The position numbers and the translations under genes were made by a program. From JADJSS01 sp964490845 (GTDB lineage Bacteria > Bacteroidota > Bacteroidia > Chitinophagales > JADIYW01): a DNA stretch of 64,000 nt. Numbering within the stretch: position 1 is the first letter of the stretch; every line of letters starts with the position of its first letter. Below, piece by piece: positions 44,371 through 53,893 of the stretch. The notes under the pieces are model-generated. The model had not been told where the DNA came from and ran no database searches. It saw nothing but the letters and a program-made list of their open reading frames with translations. The stretch is taken from positions 1 through 64,000 of the forward strand of contig CAZBED010000007.1 of the NCBI GenBank assembly GCA_964490845.1. The letters run 5' to 3'.

Positions 44371-44481
44371 CTTATTAATTCAGGATTTGAAATTAAAAAT
44401 AAGGTTAAATTAATAACGAGAGAATGGCTGTAATAGCTACCTTCTTTTGGCTTTTCCCTTTTTACTTATTACTTTTATGCC

Positions 44482-46110
44482 ATGACAGACATTGATTTTA
44501 ACCTGAATGAAGATAAGATGCGGCTGGCAGTGGATGAACTCAGGGCCAAACTGCAAAAAATATATCTCGGTGGCGGACAGAAGAAGATAGACTCCGAACA
44601 TAAAAAAGGCAAGATGACCGCCCGTGAGCGCATTCAGTACCTGACTGACAAGAATTCCTATTTCCTGGAAATAGGAGCACTGGCGGGTGAAGATATGTAC
44701 AGAGCAGAAGGCGGCTGTCCGAGTGGCGGCGTGGTAACAGGCATTGGTTATGTGTCCGGCAGGCAGTGTATGATAGTGGCCAACGATGCTACTGTAAAAG
44801 CAGGCGCCTGGTTTCCAATTACCGGTAAAAAAAATCTGAGAGCACAGGAAATTGCCATTGAAAACCGGCTGCCCGTTATATATCTGGTGGACAGCGCAGG
44901 GGTTTTTCTTCCGATGCAGGATGAGATCTTCCCTGATAAAGAAAACTTCGGGCGCATTTTCCGTAACAATGCAAAAATGTCGGCGATGGGCATTCCCCAA
45001 ATTTCTGCCATTATGGGCAGTTGTGTGGCCGGTGGTGCGTATCTGCCTATCATGAGCGACGAAAGCCTGATAGTAGAAGGAACTGGCAGTATTTTTTTAG
45101 CCGGCCCGTATCTCGTAAAAGCTGCGATTGGCGAAAATGTGGACAAAGAAACATTAGGAGGTGCGGAAACACAAACCGCCCTGAGCGGCGTATGCGATTA
45201 CAAAGTAAAAGACGATAAAGAATGCCTGGATACCATCAAAAAACTGATGGATAAATATGGCAGATTTGAAACTGCCGGTTTTGACCGCATCAAATCAAAG
45301 AGACCTAAAGCTCACGAGAAAGACATCTATGGTATTTATACGTTTGCTTCCGCGAAGCCTTACGACGTCCGGGAAATGATCAAACGCATTACAGACGATT
45401 CTGACTTTACAGAATATAAAGAAGATTACGGGAAAACCATAGTTTGTGCATATGCGCGCGTTGACGGATGGAGCGTTGGCATTGTTGCCAACCAACGTTC
45501 AGTTGTCAAAAGTAAAAAAGGTGAAGTGCAGATAGGAGGCGTCATCTATTCTGATTCGGCAGATAAGGCCGCCCGATTTATCATGCTGTGCAACCAGAAA
45601 AAGATTCCGTTAGTCTTTTTGCAGGATGTAACCGGTTTTATGGTAGGCAGCAGAAGCGAACACGGTGGTATTATCAAAGACGGTGCGAAATTAGTGAACG
45701 CCGTTTCCAACTCTACAGTTCCGAAATTCACCATTATTACCGGCAACTCTTACGGGGCAGGCAATTACGCCATGTGCGGCAAAGCCTATGACCCAAGGCT
45801 GATTGTAGCATGGCCTTCCGCAAAGATAGCGGTTATGGGCGGCGACCAGGCGGCCAATACTATTCTGCAAATACAAGTGGGTGCACTGGAGGCAAAAGGC
45901 CAACAACTCAGTGATGATGAAAAAAACAAAATCTTAAAAGATATTAAAGATCATTACAATAAAACTACTACTCCTTATTACGCTGCCGCCCGTTTGTGGG
46001 TGGATGCGGTGATAGACCCTCTGGAAACCAGACAATGGATTTCAACAGGGATAGAAGCCGCCAACAATGCACCTGTAGAAAAATTTAACGTAGGGGTGCT
46101 GCAAACGTAG
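44482..46110 (+). CDS. Acyl-CoA carboxylase carboxyltransferase subunit (methylcrotonyl-CoA type)
   Basis: This 542-residue protein has two crotonase-like carboxyltransferase halves. Conserved parts include GKMTARERIQYL, CMIVANDATVKAGAWFP, VYLVDSAGVFLPMQ (here YLVDSAGVFLPMQ), GGAETQTALSGVCDY, LQDVTGFMVGSRSEHGGI and GNSYGAGNYAMCGKAYDPR. The GFMVG and GAGNYAMCG forms are closer to methylcrotonyl-CoA carboxylase beta than to propionyl-CoA carboxylase. It transfers carboxyl from biotin to the acyl-CoA in leucine breakdown. The biotin-carboxylase partner subunit is not in the window. No signal peptide; cytoplasmic. Confidence 0.92.
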   Translation: MTDIDFNLNEDKMRLAVDELRAKLQKIYLGGGQKKIDSEHKKGKMTARERIQYLTDKNSYFLEIGALAGEDMYRAEGGCPSGGVVTGIGYVSGRQCMIVANDATVKAGAWFPITGKKNLRAQEIAIENRLPVIYLVDSAGVFLPMQDEIFPDKENFGRIFRNNAKMSAMGIPQISAIMGSCVAGGAYLPIMSDESLIVEGTGSIFLAGPYLVKAAIGENVDKETLGGAETQTALSGVCDYKVKDDKECLDTIKKLMDKYGRFETAGFDRIKSKRPKAHEKDIYGIYTFASAKPYDVREMIKRITDDSDFTEYKEDYGKTIVCAYARVDGWSVGIVANQRSVVKSKKGEVQIGGVIYSDSADKAARFIMLCNQKKIPLVFLQDVTGFMVGSRSEHGGIIKDGAKLVNAVSNSTVPKFTIITGNSYGAGNYAMCGKAYDPRLIVAWPSAKIAVMGGDQAANTILQIQVGALEAKGQQLSDDEKNKILKDIKDHYNKTTTPYYAAARLWVDAVIDPLETRQWISTGIEAANNAPVEKFNVGVLQT

Positions 46111-46147
46111 TATTCCGTTTTTAACTCATTCAAAAAACAATTTATTC

Positions 46148-46600
46148 ATGAAGAAATTCCTCTTACTACTGCTTGTTCCCGTTATAGTGTATTCCTGCAA
46201 AAAATCTGAAGCAGAACAGGCCAGAATAGACAAACAAATCCTGTTAAAGTATATTGCAGACAGCAGTTTAGTTGTGGACTCCACCACATCCGGATTGTAT
46301 TATGCTATCGCTGATTCAGGTACCGGAAATATACCGACTACAACATCATATATCACCATTTACTACAAAGGTTACTATACCAGTGGTACTATTTTTGACC
46401 AGAACCCTGCCGGAACACCTATCAGCGGATTTTTGGGCGGCTTTATTCCGGGATGGATTGAGGGTGTTCCGAAGATTAAAAAAGGCGGAAAAATCAAGTT
46501 GCTGATTCCTTCCGCACTGGCATACGGAACAGCGGGATATGCTTCCATTCCACCGAATACGGTACTGATATTCGACATTGAATTGATTGACGTTCGATAA
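46148..46600 (+). CDS. FKBP-type peptidyl-prolyl isomerase lipoprotein
   Basis: This 150-residue protein has the lipobox VIVYSC (Cys17), followed by a KKSEAEQ stretch. FKBP-domain motifs lie at about residues 60-150: ITIYYKGYYTSGTIFDQN, GFIPGWIEGVPKIKKGGK (the GW/GV signature), LLIPSALAYG and PPNTVLIFDIELIDV. It should isomerise prolines in exported proteins at the periplasmic face. It lies 14 bp before the membrane protein gene, so the two may be cotranscribed. Confidence 0.9.
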   Translation: MKKFLLLLLVPVIVYSCKKSEAEQARIDKQILLKYIADSSLVVDSTTSGLYYAIADSGTGNIPTTTSYITIYYKGYYTSGTIFDQNPAGTPISGFLGGFIPGWIEGVPKIKKGGKIKLLIPSALAYGTAGYASIPPNTVLIFDIELIDVR

Positions 46601-46614
46601 TACCCCAGCATGAC

Positions 46615-48183
46615 ATGACCAAATCAAGCACAGTATATGATGGTATTTTCATACTGCTGATTGCTTTTATTTGTCACGCATTATTTTCAAGGTATGGTTT
46701 TAATCCGACAGATGAAGGATTTGTTCTATCCGCCACCAACAGGGTAATGCACGGACAAATCCCTCATGTGGATTTTTCCTCAGTTCGTCCGCTGGGCTAT
46801 GCCTATCTCCATATACCGGAACTGTTGTTTTACAAGAGACACATCTTCCTTACTTCCCGTTTTGTATTCTGGCTGGAGCAGGTACTTATTGCATTCCTGT
46901 GGATTCGCTTCATCCTGAGAACGATCCCGTCAACTGTTTCTTCTGTAAACAAGTACCTGTTAATTGTGGTCACTTTTATTTTTAACGTACATTATTTCCC
47001 CTGTTCCGTATTGCATACCATAGACGGATTGCTTATGTGTCTGGTGGGTATCAATTTTATCCAATCATCAAAAAAATATGCTGCTGCCGGGTTTTTCTTT
47101 ATTGGTTTCGCTGCATTATGCAAGCAGAATTACCTCCTTGTTCTTCCGACAACAATAATACTATTCGGCAGAAAAAAAGCAGCTTTAAATCTGGCGATTG
47201 GATTGCTCCCCATTTTTTTATATGTTCTCTTTATATTATCAAACGGTGGCTGGACTGATTTAATGATACAACTTGGAAGTCATAACGAGTTAGTAAAAAC
47301 AGGTATATTGCCCTACAGCAGCAGCCGGCTGTTTTATGTTTCCATCTTTGCTGTATTGTGTGTTTCATTCATCGGCAATAAACTGCTGAAAATCGTTTAT
47401 ATTGTTATAGTTTTCGCCGTTTGTTTATATGCATTGCATACAAATACCTATCATGAAAAATATAGCTTTTTAGTCTTTGGAAATATTCTGGGTCTTTATT
47501 TCTATGAACTTTTCAAAAAGCGTTTTTCAACGGCTATATTGGTTTGCCTGCTACTGGCCTGGTGTGTTTCTGTTTCAGTCGGGTATAATACTCCGGCATT
47601 ATTTCTGGGAGGATGCCTGTCTTTATGGCTATATCTATTATTTGCCGATTCAGCCGGCACACCCCAGAAATTGGAGTATGCAACATATTTTATAGTAATA
47701 GCTGCACTTATTTTTTTTTATTACACCCGAACAACCAATATATACAGAGATGCAAATAAAGCAAGTTTGTGTTATCGTTTAGATGATATTGTGGAAGGCG
47801 CTGACGGCATTTACACCAATAAAAACACCTTTGATGTTTTAACGGAGTTGGATTCTTTAAAGCGCAATATCCCAAACTTAATTGTATTGCCGGATTTCAC
47901 AGCCTGTTCCGTTTTACATTCCAATACTTCCGTTATCAAAACGGAATGGCCGAATAAAACAGAAGTCCCGAATAAGAAAATTCTTCAGAAAGTTATTCAT
48001 GAATTAGAAACCAATACATCTGTAGCCATCGCAATACCCAAATACAATACCGCTTTCCTTTCCATTGGTTTATTTAAAATTGAAAAAAGAGTATCCGGTA
48101 AGTACTTAATCATGGATTATCTCTATACCAACTACAACCGCTACACATCCACCTCATATTTTGATATTTATAAAAGAAAATGA
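46615..48183 (+). CDS. Polytopic membrane protein, GT-C glycosyltransferase-like
   Basis: This 522-residue protein has about eleven predicted membrane helices. Just after the first helix the loop contains NPTDEGFVLSATNRVMHGQ; the Asp33-Glu34 pair there is typical of the metal/donor site of GT-C enzymes (ArnT/PMT-like). The C-terminal part (about 380-520) is soluble. It may transfer sugars from lipid-linked donors, but no family can be named with certainty. It ends 1 base before the convergent ubiX stop. Confidence 0.7.
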   Translation: MTKSSTVYDGIFILLIAFICHALFSRYGFNPTDEGFVLSATNRVMHGQIPHVDFSSVRPLGYAYLHIPELLFYKRHIFLTSRFVFWLEQVLIAFLWIRFILRTIPSTVSSVNKYLLIVVTFIFNVHYFPCSVLHTIDGLLMCLVGINFIQSSKKYAAAGFFFIGFAALCKQNYLLVLPTTIILFGRKKAALNLAIGLLPIFLYVLFILSNGGWTDLMIQLGSHNELVKTGILPYSSSRLFYVSIFAVLCVSFIGNKLLKIVYIVIVFAVCLYALHTNTYHEKYSFLVFGNILGLYFYELFKKRFSTAILVCLLLAWCVSVSVGYNTPALFLGGCLSLWLYLLFADSAGTPQKLEYATYFIVIAALIFFYYTRTTNIYRDANKASLCYRLDDIVEGADGIYTNKNTFDVLTELDSLKRNIPNLIVLPDFTACSVLHSNTSVIKTEWPNKTEVPNKKILQKVIHELETNTSVAIAIPKYNTAFLSIGLFKIEKRVSGKYLIMDYLYTNYNRYTSTSYFDIYKRK

Positions 48184-48184
48184 G

Positions 48185-48745
48185 TTATTCTCCCCAACGA
48201 TAGGTTGAATTTTCTAATCCGCATAAATCTACAACGCGATCCACTACTGTTGAAGCCAGCTGTTCGAAAGTATTTGGCTTGCTGTAAAAGCTGGGTGTTG
48301 CCGGGCAGATGATTCCTCCGGCTTCTGTGACAAGTTTCATATTGTTAATATGAATCAGGTTGTAAGGAGTATCACGCACTACCAAAATCAATTTCCTTCG
48401 TTCCTTTAAGGCTACGTCTGCCGCTCTTGTTGTCAGGTCATTGGATATCCCTCCGGCTATTCTGCCCAAAGTACCCATAGAACACGGACAGATAATCATT
48501 GTATCATAACGGGCGCTGCCGGAAGCAAACGGAGCCATGAAGTCATTTTTTTCGTAAAAATCAAACGGATACTGCTTATAATCATCATTTCCCAACTCAT
48601 ATTTCCAAACCTCTTTCGCATTATCCGATAAGACAACTCCAACAGCTGCCAACGAATCCTTTAATCCTAAGAGCTTATCAAACAAGACCTTAGCATATAT
48701 AGCGCCGCTGGCGCCGGAAACGGAAACTACTATTTTTCTTTTCAT
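48185..48745 (-). CDS. ubiX: Flavin prenyltransferase
   Basis: This 186-residue flavoprotein attaches a dimethylallyl group to FMN to make the prenylated cofactor used by UbiD-type decarboxylases. VSVSGASGAIYAKVLFDKL binds FMN. VLSDNAKEVWKYE, IICPCSMGTLGRIAGGISNDLTTRAADVALKERRKLI (quoted as CPCSMGTLGRIAGG and RAADVALKERR) and VVRDTPYNLIHINNM are family signatures. Length is normal. No ubiD gene is in the window. It is divergent from the thioredoxin-fold gene. Confidence 0.95.
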   Translation of the reverse strand: MKRKIVVSVSGASGAIYAKVLFDKLLGLKDSLAAVGVVLSDNAKEVWKYELGNDDYKQYPFDFYEKNDFMAPFASGSARYDTMIICPCSMGTLGRIAGGISNDLTTRAADVALKERRKLILVVRDTPYNLIHINNMKLVTEAGGIICPATPSFYSKPNTFEQLASTVVDRVVDLCGLENSTYRWGE

Positions 48746-48812
48746 TTAGTCTTTTATAACAGATTAAAGGTGCAAATTATTCCCTAAATTTACCATTCCT
48801 GTAAGTTGGTAT

Positions 48813-48820
48813 TAAATTTG
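48813..48820 (+). promoter_or_regulatory. Putative -7 box (TAAATTTG) upstream of the thioredoxin pair
   Basis: TAnnTTTG match about 94 bp before the ATG at 48914. The distance is longer than for other boxes here, so it is less certain. Confidence 0.3.
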
Positions 48821-48913
48821 TAACATCTTGGTAAAATAACAAAATTTGATTGAAATAGTTAAGATAAACAAAATCACATCCGACTGTTTCAACAAAAAAA
48901 AGAACTACGAGTC

Positions 48914-49468
48914 ATGAAAACAAGAACAAACAAATGGTTGTTACTGATGATTTTTTCTACGTTTATAATCAGTTATGCTGAAGCGAAAATCAGAAGAGCC
49001 CCTTTTTCACAAGCCGAAGTAAACTGGACCACTATCGACAAAGCTGTTGACGCGACAAAAACTACCAACAAAAAATTTATTTTAGTTGATTTATACACCG
49101 ACTGGTGTGGATGGTGTAAAAAAATGGATGAGAATACCTTAACAGACCCAGGTATTGTTGCCAGCCTGAATGAAAATTTTACCGCCGTAAAATTTAACGC
49201 GGAAATACCAGAACCGGTAGTATTCAACGGTAAAACATACTCCTTTACCAAAACCGGTTCAAGAGGCGCCAATCAGCTTGCCTTAGACCTCGGAACGGTA
49301 GGCGGAAAATTAGGCTATCCTACATTGGTGGTTTTGGATGCAAACGGGAATAAATTACAGACATTTCCCGGCTACAAAGATGTGGAGACATTAAATACTA
49401 TTCTCAACTATTTCAAAACCGGCGTTTATAAAACCATGGATTTTCAACAATTTCAATCAGGACAATAA
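48914..49468 (+). CDS. Periplasmic thioredoxin-fold protein with CGWC
   Basis: This 184-residue protein has a signal peptide ending at about residue 24 (YAEAK). The thioredoxin fold has FILVDLYTDWCGWCKKMDENT, with the redox pair Cys65 and Cys68 (CGWC), and the cis-Pro turn LGYPTLVVLDANG. It is probably a periplasmic disulphide reductase or oxidase, as in DUF255-like or DsbD-gamma-like proteins. It is 14 bp from a second gene of the same type. Confidence 0.88.
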   Translation: MKTRTNKWLLLMIFSTFIISYAEAKIRRAPFSQAEVNWTTIDKAVDATKTTNKKFILVDLYTDWCGWCKKMDENTLTDPGIVASLNENFTAVKFNAEIPEPVVFNGKTYSFTKTGSRGANQLALDLGTVGGKLGYPTLVVLDANGNKLQTFPGYKDVETLNTILNYFKTGVYKTMDFQQFQSGQ

Positions 49469-49482
49469 ATAACCTATTTTAT

Positions 49483-50169
49483 ATGAAAGTTTCGACCATT
49501 TCGACTATTCTGTTTTTCTTCATTACTTTAGCTTTTGCCAACCACTCGTTTAGCGCTGATAACAATAAACCTAAAACGGCTACAACAACCAAGCCAGCAA
49601 CCAAACAGGTGGCATCTAAACCGGCTGTGACCAAAGTCAAAACAGCCGTAACCCCCGCTGCCAATCAGGAAGATTTGAAAAAAATAAAATGGCTGAGTTG
49701 GGAAGAAATGGTGGAACTGAATGCAAAGCATCCAAAGAAAATCTTCATTGATTTCTACACCTCCTGGTGCGGATGGTGTAAGGTAATGGACAAAAATACG
49801 TTTGAAGATACTATCATCGCACAAATGATGATGAAGGATTTCTATTGCGTAAAATTCGATGCAGAAAGAAAAGAAGACATACAATTCCAGGACAGAACCT
49901 GGAAATTTGTCCCCGGAGGCAGGAGTGGTTACCATGAACTTGCCGCTTATTTCATGCAGGGACAACTATCCTATCCTACCTTCTGTGTCTTGAATTATAA
50001 ATATGAACTGATTACACCACTAAAAGGATATATCAATGTTCCTCAATTTGAACCCATCATCAGTTATTTAGCTCAGGACTTCTGGATGCCGTCTAAAGGT
50101 AAGAATCTGGATGAATACAAAGCGACTTATGTTAGCCCCAGAACAACCCCTTGGGTACAGCCCCAATAG
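49483..50169 (+). CDS. Second periplasmic thioredoxin-fold protein with CGWC
   Basis: This 228-residue protein has a signal peptide (about 1-24) followed by a low-complexity Lys/Thr/Ala/Pro linker to about residue 62. The thioredoxin fold contains KIFIDFYTSWCGWCKVMDKNT with Cys96 and Cys99, and the cis-Pro loop SYPTFCVLNYKYE. It resembles the preceding gene in the core but has a C-terminal extension. The two likely arose by duplication and act as a pair. Confidence 0.87.
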   Translation: MKVSTISTILFFFITLAFANHSFSADNNKPKTATTTKPATKQVASKPAVTKVKTAVTPAANQEDLKKIKWLSWEEMVELNAKHPKKIFIDFYTSWCGWCKVMDKNTFEDTIIAQMMMKDFYCVKFDAERKEDIQFQDRTWKFVPGGRSGYHELAAYFMQGQLSYPTFCVLNYKYELITPLKGYINVPQFEPIISYLAQDFWMPSKGKNLDEYKATYVSPRTTPWVQPQ

Positions 50170-50238
50170 GTGTAAGTGTTGATGAAACAACTAAAATTTA
50201 CTTTTCATAAACTATTCCTGTAGTTTTTATACCAACCG

Positions 50239-51159
50239 ATGAAATCATTTATTGCCGCCTGTTCGCTGTTACTCCTCCTTCCCGGATGCAAAACGCCACA
50301 TACCGCACAAAGCACCGATAGCCAGCGCCCCATTAAATTAGATGCACCGTTGAACACCGATAAATCACTGCTTTGGCAAATTTCAGGAAACGGGCTAAAG
50401 CAGGCTTCATATTTGTTCGGAACCATTCACCTCATCGACCAGGACAGATTTTTCCTGGGGAAAAACACCTTAAAAAAACTGCAAAAAAGCCAGGAACTGA
50501 TTATGGAACTTGATATGGAGAATATTGATGTGATTGAACTGGCGAAATCGAGTATTCTGGAAAAAGGGACAACCGTCAAAAATTATATGAGCGATTCGGA
50601 TTATACCGTTTTGCAGCGATTCATGGAAGACTCCATAGGCATTACCAAATACAATTTCGAAAACGGCTATGCCAAATTCAAGCCTTTCTATCTGGAGCAA
50701 TTATTATTTACAAAATACATGGGACAACGAAATGAATCCTATGAGATTAACCTAAAAAAAATTGCCCAGGATAAAAATATTCCTGTCAGTGGACTGGAGA
50801 CCTATGAAGAGCAGCTAAAGTTTTTAGATGAAATCCCTCTGGAAACCCAGTTAAAAAGCCTTATCACCACGATAAAAAACTACCAGACTGAAACGCAGGA
50901 ACTGGAAAAACTGATTCAACTCTACATCCATCAGGATCTGCCTGGATTGGCAAAAGCATTTGAAGAGGAACAGGACAGAAATATGCTAGAAAAACTACTC
51001 GATAAACGAAATAAAAACTGGGTTCCGCAAATCAGAGAGCTGATTCAGGAGAAAGCATGCTTCTTTGCAGTTGGCGCCGGCCATTTGGGCGGTGAGAACG
51101 GCATCATACAATTACTGCGAGGCCAGGGCTATACCGTCCAGCCTGTTTCTGCCGATTAA
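50239..51159 (+). CDS. TraB/GumN-family lipoprotein
   Basis: This 306-residue protein has the lipobox LLLPGC (Cys17). The TraB domain has SYLFGTIHLIDQDRFFLG (about 55) near the start. FFAVGAGHLGGENGIIQLLRGQGYTVQP lies at the end; in pieces, VGAGHLGGENGIIQLL and GYTVQP. These two motifs carry the paired GxxH sites proposed for metallopeptidase-like activity (as in Tiki). Function in bacteria is not settled. It stands between the thioredoxin pair and valS on the same strand. Confidence 0.87.
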   Translation: MKSFIAACSLLLLLPGCKTPHTAQSTDSQRPIKLDAPLNTDKSLLWQISGNGLKQASYLFGTIHLIDQDRFFLGKNTLKKLQKSQELIMELDMENIDVIELAKSSILEKGTTVKNYMSDSDYTVLQRFMEDSIGITKYNFENGYAKFKPFYLEQLLFTKYMGQRNESYEINLKKIAQDKNIPVSGLETYEEQLKFLDEIPLETQLKSLITTIKNYQTETQELEKLIQLYIHQDLPGLAKAFEEEQDRNMLEKLLDKRNKNWVPQIRELIQEKACFFAVGAGHLGGENGIIQLLRGQGYTVQPVSAD

Positions 51160-51195
51160 TAATTGACACTTAACAAAGAACGAGGGACAATTTTG

Positions 51196-51203
51196 TATTT
51201 TTG
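51196..51203 (+). promoter_or_regulatory. Putative -7 box (TATTTTTG) of valS
   Basis: TAnnTTTG match 35 bp before the valS ATG. Confidence 0.4.
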
Positions 51204-51238
51204 TCAGTTAATTCATTATCAAAAGTTCACCGTTCGTT

Positions 51239-53860
51239 ATGCAAGAACTTCCGAAAAATATAGATCACACTCAAATTGAAGAGAAATGGTACAGCCATTG
51301 GCTCCAAAAAAAATATTTTCATTCTCAACCGGATGAACGGGAACCATATACGATTGTCATTCCGCCACCCAATGTAACCGGTGTATTACACATGGGGCAC
51401 ATGCTCAACAATACTATTCAGGACATTTTAATCAGGCGTGCAAGAATGCAGGGCAAAAATGCCTGCTGGGTACCCGGTACCGACCATGCCTCTATCGCCA
51501 CGGAAGCCAAGGTTGTGAACCTGCTCAAAGAACAAGGAATCAGCAAGAAAGATATATCCCGCGAGGATTTTCTGAAACATGCCTGGGAATGGAAAGAGAA
51601 ATACGGCGGCATCATTTTGAAACAGCTCGAAAAACTGGGCGCTTCCTGCGACTGGGACAGAACCCGTTTCACTATGGAACAGGATTTAAGTGAAGCGGTT
51701 ATCGACGTATTCATCGATTTGTATAACAAAGGGAAAATTTACCGGGGTGTGCGTATGGTCAACTGGGACCCGAAAGGATTGACAGCCGTATCCGACGAAG
51801 AGGTGATACATAAAGAAGTCAATTCAAAGCTTTACTACGTCCGTTATAAAATTGAACATACCGACGATGAATATATAACCGTTGCAACCACCCGTCCCGA
51901 AACGATTTTAGGTGATACGGCTGTTTGTGTTCATCCGGAAGATGAACGTTACCAGCATCTGAACGGAAAGTCGGCTATAGTGCCGTTAATTCACCGTGCG
52001 GTACCAGTTATTTTTGACGACTACATCGATATCGAATTTGGAACCGGCGCACTGAAAGTGACACCGGCACATGATATCAACGACTACAATCTTGGAATCA
52101 AGCACCATCTTGAAGTAATCGATGTATTGAATGATGATGGCTCCATGAGTGCAAAGGCTCAGTTATATATAGGCGAAGACCGGTTTGCCGTTCGCAAAAA
52201 AATCGCGGCTGAACTGGAAGAAAAAGGCCATCTGGTCAAAGTTGAAGACATCAGAAATAAAGTCGGTTATTCCGAAAGAACGGATGCTGTGATAGAGCCA
52301 AAATTATCCATGCAGTGGTTCTTAAAGATGGAGGAATTATCCAAACCGGCTCTGGAAAATGTGATGAACGATAACATTCAACTCATTCCAGACAAATTCA
52401 AGAATACCTACCGCCACTGGATGGAGAATGTTCACGACTGGTGTATATCCAGACAATTGTGGTGGGGGCACCGTATTCCGGCATGGTACGATGAAAAGGG
52501 AAATGTAGTGGTTGCTAAATCGAAAGAGGAAGCACTTACAATATATCAGGAAAAATTCTCCAATCCGGCATCTCAAATCCCAAATCTGATTCAGGATGAA
52601 GATGTACTTGACACCTGGTTCTCTTCCTGGCTTTGGCCTATCAGCGTTTTTGACGGATTTAAATATCCGGATGGCAGAGACATCAACTATTATTATCCGA
52701 CCAATGATCTGGTAACGGCACCGGAGATTTTATTCTTCTGGGTAGCGAGAATGATTATCGCCGGATATGAATACCGCAACGAAAAACCATTTTCCAATGT
52801 ATACCTGACGGGTATCGTTCGAGATAAACAGGGTCGCAAGATGTCCAAATCACTGGGCAACTCTCCTGACCCGCTCGATTTAATTGAGCAATACTCGGCT
52901 GATGGCGTACGCACCGGTATGCTGTTCTGCTCTCCGGCGGGCAACGATTTACCATTTGATGAAAAGTTGTGCGAACAGGGCAGAAATTTCACCAATAAAA
53001 TCTGGAATGCCTTACGCTTGGTAAAAGGCTGGGAAACAGACACGACCAAACCATCCTCCAACGAAGCCGTCTTCATCTGGATGGATAACAAGCTGGAACA
53101 GTTAAAAGATAATCTCGAAAAATCGTATGCTTCGTATCGTATATCAGAAGCATTAATAGATTTGTACAAATTTATCTGGGATGATTTTTGCTCATGGTAC
53201 CTGGAGTTTGTAAAACCTCCGTTTGGTGAAAAAATTGATACGATATCTTATCAGAAAAGTATTGGTTATTTTGAAGAACTGATGAAATTACTGCATCCGT
53301 TCATGCCTTTTATAACGGAAGAAGTTTATCATCATTTACAAGAAAGGGAAGATGACATTTGTGTCGCTGCATATCCTTCTGTTAATACTTATGACGAAAA
53401 AATAATCCGGGAAGGAGAGCAACTGAAAGAAATCATTTCCGCTATTCGGGATGTACGAAATAAAAACGGTTTATCTCCTAAAATCAAGATGACGGTTTAT
53501 ATACAGGCAAAGGACAATGGTTTATATCAAAAATTTGACAGCCTGATTGAGAAAATTGCGAATACGCACCCGTTGCAGTTTACACAAACGGACATTGATA
53601 ATACGGTATCACAGCTAATACAAACCGACAAATTATATATTGAAACTGGAGTTCAGGTCGACACTGCTTCCGAAAAGAAAAAACTGCTCGAGGAAATAGA
53701 TTATTACAAAGGATTTATCGCTAGCGTAGAAAAGAAACTGTCTAATGAAAAATTTGTGGCCAATGCGAAACCCGAAATCATTGAAAATGAGCGAAAAAAA
53801 ATGGCTGATGGCTTGTCCAAACTAAAATCGCTGGAGGAATCTTTGGCTAAATTACAGTAG
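51239..53860 (+). CDS. valS: Valyl-tRNA synthetase
   Basis: This 873-residue class I synthetase charges tRNA-Val. PPPNVTGVLHMGHMLNN holds the HIGH-type motif HMGH (51-54), and GRKMSKSLGNSPDP holds KMSKS (about 533-537). The editing (CP1) domain contains VATTRPETILGDTAV. The anticodon-binding domain and a C-terminal coiled coil (about 800-873) complete it. The start ATG 51239 fits the family. It ends about 30 bp before the epimerase gene. Confidence 0.97.
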   Translation: MQELPKNIDHTQIEEKWYSHWLQKKYFHSQPDEREPYTIVIPPPNVTGVLHMGHMLNNTIQDILIRRARMQGKNACWVPGTDHASIATEAKVVNLLKEQGISKKDISREDFLKHAWEWKEKYGGIILKQLEKLGASCDWDRTRFTMEQDLSEAVIDVFIDLYNKGKIYRGVRMVNWDPKGLTAVSDEEVIHKEVNSKLYYVRYKIEHTDDEYITVATTRPETILGDTAVCVHPEDERYQHLNGKSAIVPLIHRAVPVIFDDYIDIEFGTGALKVTPAHDINDYNLGIKHHLEVIDVLNDDGSMSAKAQLYIGEDRFAVRKKIAAELEEKGHLVKVEDIRNKVGYSERTDAVIEPKLSMQWFLKMEELSKPALENVMNDNIQLIPDKFKNTYRHWMENVHDWCISRQLWWGHRIPAWYDEKGNVVVAKSKEEALTIYQEKFSNPASQIPNLIQDEDVLDTWFSSWLWPISVFDGFKYPDGRDINYYYPTNDLVTAPEILFFWVARMIIAGYEYRNEKPFSNVYLTGIVRDKQGRKMSKSLGNSPDPLDLIEQYSADGVRTGMLFCSPAGNDLPFDEKLCEQGRNFTNKIWNALRLVKGWETDTTKPSSNEAVFIWMDNKLEQLKDNLEKSYASYRISEALIDLYKFIWDDFCSWYLEFVKPPFGEKIDTISYQKSIGYFEELMKLLHPFMPFITEEVYHHLQEREDDICVAAYPSVNTYDEKIIREGEQLKEIISAIRDVRNKNGLSPKIKMTVYIQAKDNGLYQKFDSLIEKIANTHPLQFTQTDIDNTVSQLIQTDKLYIETGVQVDTASEKKKLLEEIDYYKGFIASVEKKLSNEKFVANAKPEIIENERKKMADGLSKLKSLEESLAKLQ

Positions 53861-53868
53861 TTTTTTTC

Positions 53869-53876
53869 TATCTTTG
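53869..53876 (+). promoter_or_regulatory. Putative -7 box (TATCTTTG) of the epimerase gene
   Basis: Exact TAnnTTTG match 17 bp before the ATG at 53894, in the 33-bp gap after valS. Confidence 0.45.
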
Positions 53877-53893
53877 CACCGAAATTTATAAAA

